Shown in pieces: positions 1 to 7,948 of a DNA stretch of 64,000 nt. Within the stretch, counting starts at the first letter, position 1. Every line of letters starts with the position of its first letter. The stretch comes from GCA-2705995 sp048267965 (GTDB lineage: Bacteria > Bacteroidota > Bacteroidia > Flavobacteriales_G > Salibacteraceae). Under the pieces are notes generated by a model. The model had not been told where the DNA came from. It worked only from the letters and a program-made list of their open reading frames with translations, and searched no databases. A program made the position numbers and the translations under genes. The DNA is taken from positions 248,001 through 312,000 of the forward strand of contig JBLWWK010000003.1 of assembly GCA_048267965.1 (NCBI GenBank), read 5' to 3'.

Positions 1-81
1 TTGAAGATTTTTCTTGATTTCAACCAGCTTTTTTTGGCGTACTTTTTCTTGAGTAGGTGTTAACTTTTTTTGCTCTGTCAT
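1..81 (-). CDS. Partial gene, N-terminus only (hypothetical)
   Basis: An open frame on the minus strand begins with ATG at 81 and runs off the left edge of the window; only 27 codons are visible. The peptide starts MTEQKKLTPTQEK and is very rich in Lys and Gln. It starts 4 bases after the yggS stop codon, so it is probably the second gene of the yggS transcript. No family can be recognised from this fragment, and a function is not proposed. Confidence 0.5.
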   Translation of the reverse strand, partial: MTEQKKLTPTQEKVRQKKLVEIKKNLQ

Positions 82-85
82 GCTA

Positions 86-754
86 TTAATTTCTTGATCC
101 AAAAATGGCTGAGCCAACACGAACCATTGTGCTGCCCGCTTCGATGGCAATTAGATAATCACCACTCATACCCATAGAAAGTGTATCGAATTGGCAATTT
201 TCTATGTTTTGGGTAATTTCTTGCTGAGAATCGTAAAAAGATTTGAGGGTTGTAAATTCTCGCTTTACTTGCTCTTCGTTCTCGGTAAAAGTGGCCATTC
301 CCATTACGCCTTTTACTTCAATGTTTTTAAGCTCTTTTAATTCTTCTGAGGCTAAAAAATCTTTGGCTTCGTTAAAATCGAAACCAAATTTAGTGTCTTC
401 TTCAGCAATATGAATTTGAATTAAACATTGAATAACTCGGTTATTTTGCTCGGCTCTTTTGTTAATTTCTTTGGCCAAACGGATGCTGTCTACCGCATGA
501 ATCATGGTAACAAACGGAGCAATGTATTTTACCTTATTGCGCTGTAAATGACCAATTAAATGCCATTCTATGTCTTTGGGTAAAGCCTCTGCCTTAGCGG
601 TTAATTCTTGTACTTTGTTTTCTCCAAAAATTCGATGACCGCTTTCGTAAGCTTCTAAAATGGCTTCGTTGGGTTTCGTTTTAGAAACCGCCACCAAAGT
701 GACCGATGAAGGCAATTGCTTTTTAACGCGTTGTAAATTGGCTTGAATACTCAT
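86..754 (-). CDS. yggS: YggS/PLPBP family pyridoxal-phosphate homeostasis protein
   Basis: A 222-residue protein matching the single-domain alanine-racemase-like TIM-barrel family that binds pyridoxal 5'-phosphate (PLP) and buffers its cellular level; no enzymatic reaction is known for the family. The PLP lysine is K25 in the signature VAVSKTKP, followed by the family motif FGENKVQE and the conserved WHLIGHLQRNK segment, and the C-terminal SMGMSGD phosphate-binding loop is present. Length is typical. The gene has a recognisable Bacteroidota -7 box (TACTTTTG, minus strand 786-779) about 25 bases upstream and is followed at 4 bases by a partial gene. The identification is secure; the role in PLP homeostasis is known from the family. 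Confidence 0.95.
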   Translation of the reverse strand: MSIQANLQRVKKQLPSSVTLVAVSKTKPNEAILEAYESGHRIFGENKVQELTAKAEALPKDIEWHLIGHLQRNKVKYIAPFVTMIHAVDSIRLAKEINKRAEQNNRVIQCLIQIHIAEEDTKFGFDFNEAKDFLASEELKELKNIEVKGVMGMATFTENEEQVKREFTTLKSFYDSQQEITQNIENCQFDTLSMGMSGDYLIAIEAGSTMVRVGSAIFGSRN

Positions 755-757
755 AAA

Positions 758-787
758 TTACTTTTGCATTTACGGGTGCAAAAGTAA
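758..787 (-). promoter_or_regulatory. yggS promoter inside an 11-bp inverted repeat
   Basis: TTACTTTTGCA (758-768) and TGCAAAAGTAA (777-787) are perfect 11-bp inverted repeats separated by 8 bases. The right arm read on the minus strand contains TACTTTTG, an exact match to the Bacteroidota -7 element TAnnTTTG, correctly placed for yggS (start 754). The left arm carries the same box on the plus strand, facing the end of the DUF1015 gene. A good -33 TTTG was not found. Confidence 0.5.
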
Positions 788-792
788 CGAAC

Positions 793-2019
793 TTAAAGAG
801 GATAGATAACCAGTCCGCTTCGAAGTTTAGGTTCAATCCAAGTGCTTTTTGGAGGCATGTACAGGTTGGCGTCTGCCACTTGTTTTAATTGATCGATGCT
901 CACAGGGAAAAGCCCAAAAGCTACTTTGTACTTTCCGCTGTCTACCGCATTTTTTAAGCCTTCCATGCCTTCTAAACCACCTAAGAAACTAACGCGGTTG
1001 TCGGTTTTTAAATCGGTGATTCCTAAGATGGGGCCTAACACGGTTTCAGATAGAAAGTGTGCGTCTAGCGCATCTACCGGATGGTCGGTTTTTACCATCT
1101 CGGCTTTGCAGGTAAGCGAGAACCATTTCTCGTTAAAATACATGCTTAAGTGGTGCAATTTCTGCGGTACACAAAGCGTATCGCCTAAATCTTCTACGTG
1201 AAAATTCTTTCGCAATTCTTGTAGGAACTCGTTTTCGGTTAGTCCGTTAATGTCTTTTACCAAACGATTAAAGTCAAAAATTTGCAGATGACTTTCGGGT
1301 AATAGGTACGACATAAAGTAGCGTGCTTTCTCGTTGCTATTGCTTTCTTCTTCACCTAATAAAGTAGAACTGGCAGAGCGGTGATGGCCATCTGCTATGT
1401 ATAAACTGTCTACTTTTTCGAATGCTTTTTCTAGGTTCTGCACATCTTCAGCTTCGTCTATAATCCAAAAGCGGTGACGAATTTCGTCTGTTGAGGTAAA
1501 GTCGAACTCGGGTCGTACGGATAAGTGTGCGTTTATTATTTCTTCAATTTCTGGCTGGTCTGGATACGACATCAGCACAGGTTCTGCATTTATACGAATG
1601 GTTTGCAGGTATTCTTTAAACATTTCTTCACGAGCGGTAAGGGTGTGCTCGTGCTTTTTAATAACGTTGTTTTGATAGTCTTCAATTGCGGTTCCTGCAA
1701 TAATACCAGTGAACAAGTGGCCTTTGTTAATTTGCTGATAGATGTAAAAGCTCTCGTGGTCGCACTTTCTAAAAACGCCTCTACGCAAAAAATCTTCGTA
1801 TTGGTCTTTTACCAAACGGTATTTGTCAAGACGGTTGTGAGTAGAAGAAAGGGAAGATTGGGTTCCTTCTGGGTGTATTACATGTAAAAAAGTAAAAGGG
1901 TTATTGGCCAATTTGTCTTTTAACACATCGTTGGTATAGGTTACATAAGAGCGGGATGCAACTAAATGAGCCTTATCGATGGTAGGCAACACTGCTTTAA
2001 ACGGTTTTACTTTGGCCAT
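793..2019 (-). CDS. DUF1015 family protein in serine-biosynthesis cluster
   Basis: A 408-residue cytosolic protein of the DUF1015 family. The family's hallmark ADGHHR motif is at residues 209-214, near the centre. There is no signal peptide or membrane segment. Motifs of the DGHHR type also occur in the ParB-like free-serine kinase SerK, and this gene lies directly downstream of serC and serA on the same strand. From that I infer a role linked to serine or phosphoserine metabolism; the sequence alone does not prove it. A terminator hairpin (2054-2085) separates it from serA, and TATATTCG (minus strand 2052-2045) is a possible own -7 box. The family assignment is firm and the function is open. 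Confidence 0.85.
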   Translation of the reverse strand: MAKVKPFKAVLPTIDKAHLVASRSYVTYTNDVLKDKLANNPFTFLHVIHPEGTQSSLSSTHNRLDKYRLVKDQYEDFLRRGVFRKCDHESFYIYQQINKGHLFTGIIAGTAIEDYQNNVIKKHEHTLTAREEMFKEYLQTIRINAEPVLMSYPDQPEIEEIINAHLSVRPEFDFTSTDEIRHRFWIIDEAEDVQNLEKAFEKVDSLYIADGHHRSASSTLLGEEESNSNEKARYFMSYLLPESHLQIFDFNRLVKDINGLTENEFLQELRKNFHVEDLGDTLCVPQKLHHLSMYFNEKWFSLTCKAEMVKTDHPVDALDAHFLSETVLGPILGITDLKTDNRVSFLGGLEGMEGLKNAVDSGKYKVAFGLFPVSIDQLKQVADANLYMPPKSTWIEPKLRSGLVIYPL

Positions 2020-2053
2020 AGTGACGAGTTTGAGTTCTAAAAAGCGAATATAA

Positions 2054-2085
2054 AAAAAGGCCGACTGTAGCAGTCGACCTTTTTA
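2054..2085 (-). terminator. Intrinsic terminator downstream of serA
   Basis: A stem made of AGGCCGACTG and CAGTCGACCT (one mismatched pair) with a tight loop is flanked by an A-run on the left and a T-run on the right. It can therefore end transcription on either strand, and it lies just after serA. Confidence 0.75.
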
Positions 2086-2107
2086 ATCTCTTGAAGAGAA
2101 TTATTGC

Positions 2108-3070
2108 TTATTTGTTGTAATGCGCCATGATAATATCTGCGATTTCACCGCCAATACGATCTTGAGCTTCTACTGTTGCTGCTCCGATGTGTGGGCTTAA
2201 ACCTGCGTTTGAGATAGCCAAAACATCTTCACGTGGAGTGGGTTCGTTAACAAAAACATCGATTCCAGCGTGAGCTAATTTTCCAGATTGAAGAGCCTCG
2301 ATCATCGCATCTTCGTCTACAACACCACCGCGAGCTGAGTTAACTAAGAAGCTACCCTCTTTCATTAATTCAAATTCTGCTTTGCCAATAGCTGGTGAGC
2401 CATCTGCTTGAGCAGGAATATGAAGGGTAATGAAGTCTGATTGCTTAAGAACTTCTTCTTTCGAAATGGTTTTAATTTCTACGCTTGCATTCACTCCTTC
2501 GATGCCTAAATCGATGTTTACCGTTTTTTCTGATCGGTTGTAAGCAATTACCTTCATACCGCAACCTAGCGCGTATTTTGCTACAAATTGACCGATTCTA
2601 CCAAAACCGATAATTCCTAAAGTTTTGCCTCTTAACTCAACACCTTTTCCGTATTTCTTCTTTAAAGGTTTAAAGTCTGTAGCGCCTTTTGTTGGCATAT
2701 TGCGGTTAGCATCGTACAAACCTCTAGAGATGCTAAACATGTGCGCCATTACTAGCTCAGCTACGGCCTGAGAAGAAGAAGCGGGGGTGTTAAAAACTAC
2801 AATTCCTTTGTTGCGAGCGTACTCAACATCAATGTTGTCCATACCAACACCACCACGACCAATCATTTCTAGTCCTGGACAAGCATCAATAAGGTTTTCA
2901 CGCACTTTAGTTGCACTTCTTACAAGAAGAACTTTATAGTCGTTTTGGTTAATAGCATCGATTAAATCGTCTTGCTGAACCGTTTCGGTAATTACGATGT
3001 AACCCGCATCTTCAAGCTGTTGCCTTCCAGAAGCAGAAATTCCATCATTTGCTAATATTTTGATAGCCAT
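2108..3070 (-). CDS. serA: D-3-phosphoglycerate dehydrogenase
   Basis: Oxidises 3-phosphoglycerate to 3-phosphohydroxypyruvate with NAD+, the first step of serine synthesis. The 320 residues contain the D-isomer 2-hydroxyacid dehydrogenase fold: Rossmann motif GFGRIG at 155-160, catalytic Arg247 in NSARGG, Glu276 in NEPTP and His294 in SPHIG. The protein is the short form with no C-terminal ACT or ASB regulatory domain, so feedback inhibition by serine through an ACT domain is not expected. It lies 20 bases downstream of serC on the same strand, which supports phosphoglycerate as substrate rather than another 2-hydroxyacid. Confidence 0.93.
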   Translation of the reverse strand: MAIKILANDGISASGRQQLEDAGYIVITETVQQDDLIDAINQNDYKVLLVRSATKVRENLIDACPGLEMIGRGGVGMDNIDVEYARNKGIVVFNTPASSSQAVAELVMAHMFSISRGLYDANRNMPTKGATDFKPLKKKYGKGVELRGKTLGIIGFGRIGQFVAKYALGCGMKVIAYNRSEKTVNIDLGIEGVNASVEIKTISKEEVLKQSDFITLHIPAQADGSPAIGKAEFELMKEGSFLVNSARGGVVDEDAMIEALQSGKLAHAGIDVFVNEPTPREDVLAISNAGLSPHIGAATVEAQDRIGGEIADIIMAHYNK

Positions 3071-3090
3071 TTGGATAAAGTTTTTTCAGT

Positions 3091-4155
3091 TTAGCTATTA
3101 AGTTTCTTCATAACATCTACTAATGCCTGAACGCTTTCGATAGCAAGAGCGTTGTACATAGAAGCGCGGTAACCACCTACAGAACGGTGACCTTTAATAC
3201 CGCTGATGTTGGCTTCTTGCCACATTTTATCGAATTGTTCTTGCTTGCTTTCGTCAGTTAATACAAAAGTAGCGTTCATGTTAGAGCGATCTTCGATGGC
3301 TGTGGTTCCTTCAAATAATGGATTGCTATCGATTTCACCGTAAAGAAGAGCTGCACGGTCTTCTGCTTTTTTCTGCATAGCATCGATACCGCCTTCTTTC
3401 ATCATGTGTCTCAAGTTTAGCATTGAAACATAGATAGGGTATACCGGAGGGGTGTTAAACATTGAGTCTTTACTTGCGTGAACTTTAAGATCTAACATAG
3501 AAGGGATTGATCTTTCTACACGACCTAAAACTTCGTCTTTAACAATGTAAAGAGTAGAACCGGCAGGTCCTAAATTCTTTTGTGCACCTGCATAAATAAT
3601 ATCGAAATCTGCAACATTGATTTTACGGCTAAAAATGTCTGAAGACATATCGCAAACTACAGGGATGTCTGTTGAAGGGAAATCTTTAAACTGAGTACCG
3701 AAAATGGTATTGTTAGAGGTAAAATGCAAGTAATCTGCATCGGTAGGAACCGAAAATCCTTTTGGGATGTAATTGTAATTTTTATCAGCAGAAGATGCAA
3801 TAACTTCTACATTACCAAGAAGTTTGGCTTCTTTAACGGCTTTTTTAGCCCAAGTACCAGTTTCGATGTAAGCACCTTTACCGCCTTCTGGCATCATGTT
3901 GTAAGCAGTAGTTAAAAATCCTAAGCTAGCACCACCTTGAAGAAATAGAACCGTGTAACCTGCTGGAACTTCAAGCAGTTCTTTTACCAAACTGCGAGCT
4001 TCTTCCATTACAGCAACGAAATCTTTACTTCTGTGCGAAATCTCTAAGATTGACAATCCGATTCCGTTGAAATCAGTAACGGCTTTAGCCGCCTCAGCAA
4101 ATACCTCTTGAGGTAAGATGCAGGGTCCCGCGCTGTAATTGTGAACTTTACTCAT
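3091..4155 (-). CDS. serC: Phosphoserine aminotransferase
   Basis: Class V PLP aminotransferase converting 3-phosphohydroxypyruvate and glutamate to phosphoserine; the family also serves 3-hydroxy-4-phosphothreonine in PLP synthesis. The 354-residue protein begins with the family signature HNYSAGPCILP, has the phosphate loop GGASLGF near 74-80 and the PLP Schiff-base lysine K193 in AGAQKNLGPAG. Length is normal. It is the first gene of the serC-serA transcript. One copy of the dispersed GGTAGGAACC motif lies inside it (3742-3751) and encodes V-P-T in the segment FSVPTDADY. Confidence 0.96.
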   Translation of the reverse strand: MSKVHNYSAGPCILPQEVFAEAAKAVTDFNGIGLSILEISHRSKDFVAVMEEARSLVKELLEVPAGYTVLFLQGGASLGFLTTAYNMMPEGGKGAYIETGTWAKKAVKEAKLLGNVEVIASSADKNYNYIPKGFSVPTDADYLHFTSNNTIFGTQFKDFPSTDIPVVCDMSSDIFSRKINVADFDIIYAGAQKNLGPAGSTLYIVKDEVLGRVERSIPSMLDLKVHASKDSMFNTPPVYPIYVSMLNLRHMMKEGGIDAMQKKAEDRAALLYGEIDSNPLFEGTTAIEDRSNMNATFVLTDESKQEQFDKMWQEANISGIKGHRSVGGYRASMYNALAIESVQALVDVMKKLNS

Positions 4156-4270
4156 GTTAATAGTTTTAGCGTTTTGTTTTTATTTCACGCAAAAGAAAGA
4201 AACTTTGCTTAGATTAATTTAATGTTAAGGTTAATAAAACTAAGAATGTGTTAAGTACAGGTTAGAACAT

Positions 4271-4303
4271 AAAAAAAGCGACCCGAAAGAGCCGCTTTTT
4301 AGT
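4271..4303 (-). terminator. Intrinsic terminator after the 161-residue lipoprotein gene
   Basis: AAAAAGCG and CGCTTTTT form a stem around a short purine-rich loop, with A and T runs on the two sides. It lies about 20 bases beyond the stop codon of the lipoprotein gene, before serC. Confidence 0.6.
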
Positions 4304-4324
4304 AAAAAGAATAAAGAGGATTGA

Positions 4325-4810
4325 TTAAATAGCAGAAAAAGTGATTTTCCCTACATACGTTTCAGTTCCGTCTTGGTCTGTTTGTGTCATTTTAGCTTGA
4401 GTAGCAGAAAGTGAAACAATATCAAAAGTATCAGCTTCCCAATTATCTGGTGTAAGGTACAATTGAGTTTGAGCAGAATTAAAAGCCCAAGTTCCAACTT
4501 CTACTGTATCTGAGAAAGAAGGGTCGCATTTAGAAGCACCTTCTGAGATTAAGTAAGTACCATCTGCGTTAAAAGTAGTTACATCATCGTTGTCACAGTC
4601 ATCGTTCTGAGCGTAAATATCTTCAGAAGCAATTAGTTGATTGTTATCGTAAAATTCTAAAACAGCAGAAGTTACTTTCCAGCTTCTAGAAAGCTTTTGT
4701 GCATTCGTTAAATTGCTTGATGATTTGTTGTCGTCATCGTCATCATCTTTACATCCAGTGAATGCTACTGCTAAAACTGCAAGACCGAAAATCCAATTTC
4801 TAGTTTTCAT
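4325..4810 (-). CDS. Small lipoprotein, lipocalin-like
   Basis: A 161-residue secreted lipoprotein. The N-terminus has a basic start, a hydrophobic stretch and the lipobox FTGC; the residues after Cys are KDDDDDDNKSS, an acidic tether common in surface lipoproteins of this phylum. The body contains the pattern LSRSWKVTSA...TFNADGTY...GTWAFNSAQTQL, typical of the lipocalin-like / DUF4923-type beta-barrel lipoproteins, but no ligand can be deduced. It is monocistronic, with a terminator downstream and a long upstream gap. Two Cys residues in NDDCDND and SKCDPSF could form a disulphide. Confidence 0.75.
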   Translation of the reverse strand: MKTRNWIFGLAVLAVAFTGCKDDDDDDNKSSSNLTNAQKLSRSWKVTSAVLEFYDNNQLIASEDIYAQNDDCDNDDVTTFNADGTYLISEGASKCDPSFSDTVEVGTWAFNSAQTQLYLTPDNWEADTFDIVSLSATQAKMTQTDQDGTETYVGKITFSAI

Positions 4811-5226
4811 CTAAGGTTGAGTATTAAAAATTAATAATAGATTAGGGTAAGTGATTGTGAATTAGGTTTTTATTTATTTAAGTGATTTTTTGCGGTTTGC
4901 TCTCACGTAAAACTGCTTTTGGAAAGCAGAAAGAGCCGTTACTTTTTGTTGTCGCCTATATCTTTTTCAACTTGTGATGGCAGCTAAACAAACTATCAAT
5001 GCATGTTAAATTCATTATAAGTGGGTGTGTTGGGTAGATGCACAAATATAATCGATAATTTAAATAATGAATCAAATCTTTTAGTTTATGAATCTGTGTT
5101 GGTGTGAAATTGAAAGCTCAAGGGTGTTTTTCAATTCTACAACGCTGAACAACAATTTAGATGCCATTTTTTAGAAATTTTCACAAATAAAGATTGGAAA
5201 ATGGTTAAAAGGTTGGAAATGAGTAG
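4811..5226. other. 416-bp intergenic region, no gene seen
   Basis: No supported ORF or RNA gene. TATATTTG on the minus strand (5050-5043) matches the -7 consensus and could drive the lipoprotein gene with a leader of about 225 bases. In that leader CTGCTTT (4913-4919) and AAAGCAG (4923-4929) form a 7-bp stem with a 3-base loop, followed on the minus strand by TTTT, so a weak attenuator is conceivable. Confidence 0.4.
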
Positions 5227-5829
5227 TTATGGTTTGGCGCATTTCACCAATAGCATAGGTTGATCTTCTTCTATTTCTGTAATTTCAAGGAGATTAAATT
5301 GGTTAAACTCTTCTTCGATAGAGTAACAATCATAGTAATAGAGGGCAACTCCTTGATGAAATTCGTAACGATTTGGACTAATGAATCGGCCTTTTTGAAA
5401 ATGAGGAGCTTTTTTCGATAGGGCAGAAAAAACCATAATGCCTTGTGGCGAAAGTTGCTGAAAGCATTTATAGAGAAGCGTTTTTCGATCGTTATGGTCG
5501 AGCAAATGAATAAGCGCATGGCAATAAATACCCTCGTAAGTTTGTTGATCGAAAGGCATGTTTAACACAGATCCGTGGTAGATAGTGAGAGGTTGCCTAC
5601 GTTGCTTTTTGGCTAATTCTATTGCCGTTTTCGAAATCTCAATGCCGGTTACGTTGAATTGTGCGTCAAGAAAAGGTTGGGCATTTCTCCCGTATCCGAA
5701 GCCGGGAATTAGCACATTTTTCACTTGGTATTCTAAGAAGAAATCGACTGCTTGTAGTGCAGATTTTGCGGGTTGAAATCCCCACATTTCTTGTTTTTGA
5801 TGAAAATTTTCTTCCCAGAATTCAGTCAT
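5227..5829 (-). CDS. Class I SAM-dependent methyltransferase
   Basis: A 200-residue soluble protein with a class I methyltransferase fold: motif I is LIPGFGYGRNA near residue 40-50, followed by the acidic motif II region TGIEIS (61-66) and the motif IV region GIYCHALIHLL. The N-terminus FWEENFHQKQEMWGFQP resembles the TehB/thiopurine methyltransferase-like group. The methyl acceptor is not deducible. The gene is followed by a 416-bp gap, and a copy of GGTAGGAACC (5846-5855) lies just before its start. Confidence 0.8.
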   Translation of the reverse strand: MTEFWEENFHQKQEMWGFQPAKSALQAVDFFLEYQVKNVLIPGFGYGRNAQPFLDAQFNVTGIEISKTAIELAKKQRRQPLTIYHGSVLNMPFDQQTYEGIYCHALIHLLDHNDRKTLLYKCFQQLSPQGIMVFSALSKKAPHFQKGRFISPNRYEFHQGVALYYYDCYSIEEEFNQFNLLEITEIEEDQPMLLVKCAKP

Positions 5830-5845
5830 AAATAAGGAGATAATG

Positions 5846-5855
5846 GGTTCCTACC
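5846..5855 (-). repeat. Intergenic copy of GGTAGGAACC motif
   Basis: An exact 10-mer in the 40-bp gap between the methyltransferase start and the end of the next gene, extended on one side (ATCGGTAGGAACCC). One of only three copies wholly outside genes. Confidence 0.8.
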
Positions 5856-5869
5856 GATAAAAGGTAATA

Positions 5870-6760
5870 TTACTTTGGCTTATTGGGTAAATTCTTGCGT
5901 TTGGGATCGTTCCATTGCCGCCCATTTTTCTCTTGGCGAGCATCAACATCTTCAACAAACTCCCATTCTCCGTTGCGTTTTAGCTCGAAACCATCGTAGG
6001 TAAAGTCGGGTCCGTAAAATTCGTAAATTCCATCCATGCCTTCTTTCATGGGCACCAAATGGTCGAAAATAATCATCTTCTTTTTTTCGTGAAAACGCAA
6101 CGACATAGATGCATCTTCGGCATATTTGAAGAGAACTCTGCGCTGTAATCTTCGATCGAGTTTAAAGCGGGTGGCGCCAAATCGGGGAGCTCCTCTGCGA
6201 TCGAAATACAGCACCTCAATAAGCTTTATGTTGAGCATGGGGTTGGCACCATCCCAACCTAAAAGTGCGTATTCTTGTTTTTTGTCTACTTGGTACGGAA
6301 TAATCTGGTAGTAGAGTGCGCCAAACCAATTTTCTGCGTTCATCGATTTGTGCTCAGGTCGATCGTATTTGTCGCTTTTATCTTGCAACTGAAAAACTTC
6401 AGTTGTACTTTTCTTCTTATCGAACGTCTGAATAAAGGCAAAATACTGGTAAAAGCCATTATCGACTGGTATGTTCCAGTTTACAATACGAAAGGTGCCA
6501 TCTGGCGAGTATAAATCGCCAATAAAAGGTACGCTGTCTAGCGGAGTTTCAAAACTGTTTTTTAGATAGAGAAAATCTTCGAGTGCGTGAGTAAACGTAT
6601 CGTTGTAATGTCTTATTTGAACGGGATCTTGTGTATTAATCATCTTCAAGCGTAAATCTTGAAGAGAATCGATTAAAATCTTTTCTTCTGATCTTTTCTG
6701 ACCCATAAGAACCGTTGCACAAAAGAGAAAAACCAAGAAGAATGTAGACTTTATTTGCAT
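5870..6760 (-). CDS. Secreted protein of unknown function
   Basis: A 296-residue exported protein. An open frame continues upstream to 7045, but ATG at 6760 is chosen because it begins a clear signal peptide (MQIKSTFFLVFLFCATVLMG, cut before QKRSEE) and the upstream extension lies antisense over the acyl-CoA reductase gene. The mature part is rich in aromatic and charged residues, with segments such as YYQIIPYQVDKKQEYALLGWDG and a conserved-looking GAPRFGATRF. I do not recognise a named domain with confidence. It faces the acyl-CoA reductase gene divergently across 73 bases. Confidence 0.7.
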   Translation of the reverse strand: MQIKSTFFLVFLFCATVLMGQKRSEEKILIDSLQDLRLKMINTQDPVQIRHYNDTFTHALEDFLYLKNSFETPLDSVPFIGDLYSPDGTFRIVNWNIPVDNGFYQYFAFIQTFDKKKSTTEVFQLQDKSDKYDRPEHKSMNAENWFGALYYQIIPYQVDKKQEYALLGWDGANPMLNIKLIEVLYFDRRGAPRFGATRFKLDRRLQRRVLFKYAEDASMSLRFHEKKKMIIFDHLVPMKEGMDGIYEFYGPDFTYDGFELKRNGEWEFVEDVDARQEKNGRQWNDPKRKNLPNKPK

Positions 6761-6804
6761 AACTAATAGAAACTGAAAAACGCTATTTATTATTGTTTGA
6801 AATT

Positions 6805-6812
6805 TACCTTTG
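6805..6812 (+). promoter_or_regulatory. -7 box for acyl-CoA reductase gene
   Basis: TACCTTTG matches TAnnTTTG exactly, 21 bases before the ATG at 6834. No convincing -33 TTTG at the right distance. Confidence 0.45.
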
Positions 6813-6833
6813 AAGCAAAAGTAATACCGCAGA

Positions 6834-7868
6834 ATGAAGCTAGAAAAAAGAATTGAAGATCTTGCAGAAAGTGGAAAGCAGCTACAGCTGTTTTTAACCA
6901 ACCAGAGAAGTGGGGTAGGAACCATCAACTCTAAAGAAGAACTTCTTCGATTAGCCCACATAAAAAACAATTGGTTTGAGCCTCGCATGGCGGAAGAAAT
7001 GCTGAACGAAGTGGTAAAAATGCTCAATCTTGAAGCGTTAACCAATTGGGCGTCTGCTTATTCTTTTAACGAAAACACCTCACAGAAAGTAGCGATTATC
7101 ATGGCAGGTAACATCCCTATGGTTGGGTTTCATGATTTACTTTCTGTATTGATTAGCAATAACATAGCGTGGATTAAACTTTCTTCTAAAGATGAGGTGC
7201 TTATTCCGTTTTGGTTAGAACTTTTATACGAAATTAACCCAGAATGGAAGCAAAAGATAGAAATTAAGCAAAACCGTTTAAAAAATATGGATGCTGTAAT
7301 AGCCACAGGGAGCGACAACTCTGCGCGCTATTTCGATTATTACTTTGGCAAGTATCCGCACATTATTCGAAAAAACAGAACTTCGGTGAGTGTTATAGAA
7401 GGAACCGAATCTGACGAAGAGTTAAATGCGTTAGGAAAAGATTTGCTACACTACTTCGGTTTGGGTTGCCGAAATGTTTCTAAACTTTATATGCCCCAAG
7501 ATTTTAATATTCATCGAATTTTCGAAAACTTAATAGATTACGATGCGGTGATCGAGAATCAAAAATATTTCAATAATTACCAATACAATAGAACGGTGTT
7601 TTTGCTAAACAATGAACCGTTTTTAGACAATAACTTTATTATTCTCAAAGAAGCTGAAGAACTTGTTTCTCCTGTTGGGGTGGTTCATTATGAGCGGTAT
7701 TCGGTTCCTACCGAGGTAAACAAAATATTAAATCAACAAGCAGAGCAAATTCAATGTGTGGTAGGTAAAAGCCATATTCCGTTTGGAAAGGCGCAATCAC
7801 CGGCACTTACAGATTATGCCGATGGGGTGGATGTTTTAGCCTTTTTGAGCTCATTACAAACTGTATAG
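6834..7868 (+). CDS. LuxC-type acyl-CoA reductase
   Basis: A 344-residue protein of the acyl-CoA reductase (LuxC-like) family, which reduces acyl thioesters to aldehydes with NADPH. The family's active-site segment YFGLGCRNVSKLY is present with the candidate nucleophile Cys212, preceded by an aldehyde-dehydrogenase-like cofactor region (VAIIMAGNIPMVGFHDLLSVL) and VIATGSDNSARYF. Members of this phylum often have this gene near serC and serA, usually paired with a ferredoxin gene; no ferredoxin is present here. Substrate unknown. Two copies of the GGTAGGAACC motif lie inside, encoding V-G-T at residues 28-30 and V-P-T near the C-terminus. Confidence 0.85.
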   Translation: MKLEKRIEDLAESGKQLQLFLTNQRSGVGTINSKEELLRLAHIKNNWFEPRMAEEMLNEVVKMLNLEALTNWASAYSFNENTSQKVAIIMAGNIPMVGFHDLLSVLISNNIAWIKLSSKDEVLIPFWLELLYEINPEWKQKIEIKQNRLKNMDAVIATGSDNSARYFDYYFGKYPHIIRKNRTSVSVIEGTESDEELNALGKDLLHYFGLGCRNVSKLYMPQDFNIHRIFENLIDYDAVIENQKYFNNYQYNRTVFLLNNEPFLDNNFIILKEAEELVSPVGVVHYERYSVPTEVNKILNQQAEQIQCVVGKSHIPFGKAQSPALTDYADGVDVLAFLSSLQTV

Positions 7869-7948
7869 AATTTGTTTTTTTTGTTTATTGAACTTAATTT
7901 GCCCGATTGTTAGTAGTATGACTATTCATTATATATTCTGGTCAACGT

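Noticed and set aside
6761..7045. N-terminal extension of the secreted protein gene at 5870-6760
   Set aside because: The extension lies antisense over the acyl-CoA reductase gene and precedes a clean signal peptide at 6760; a shadow frame.
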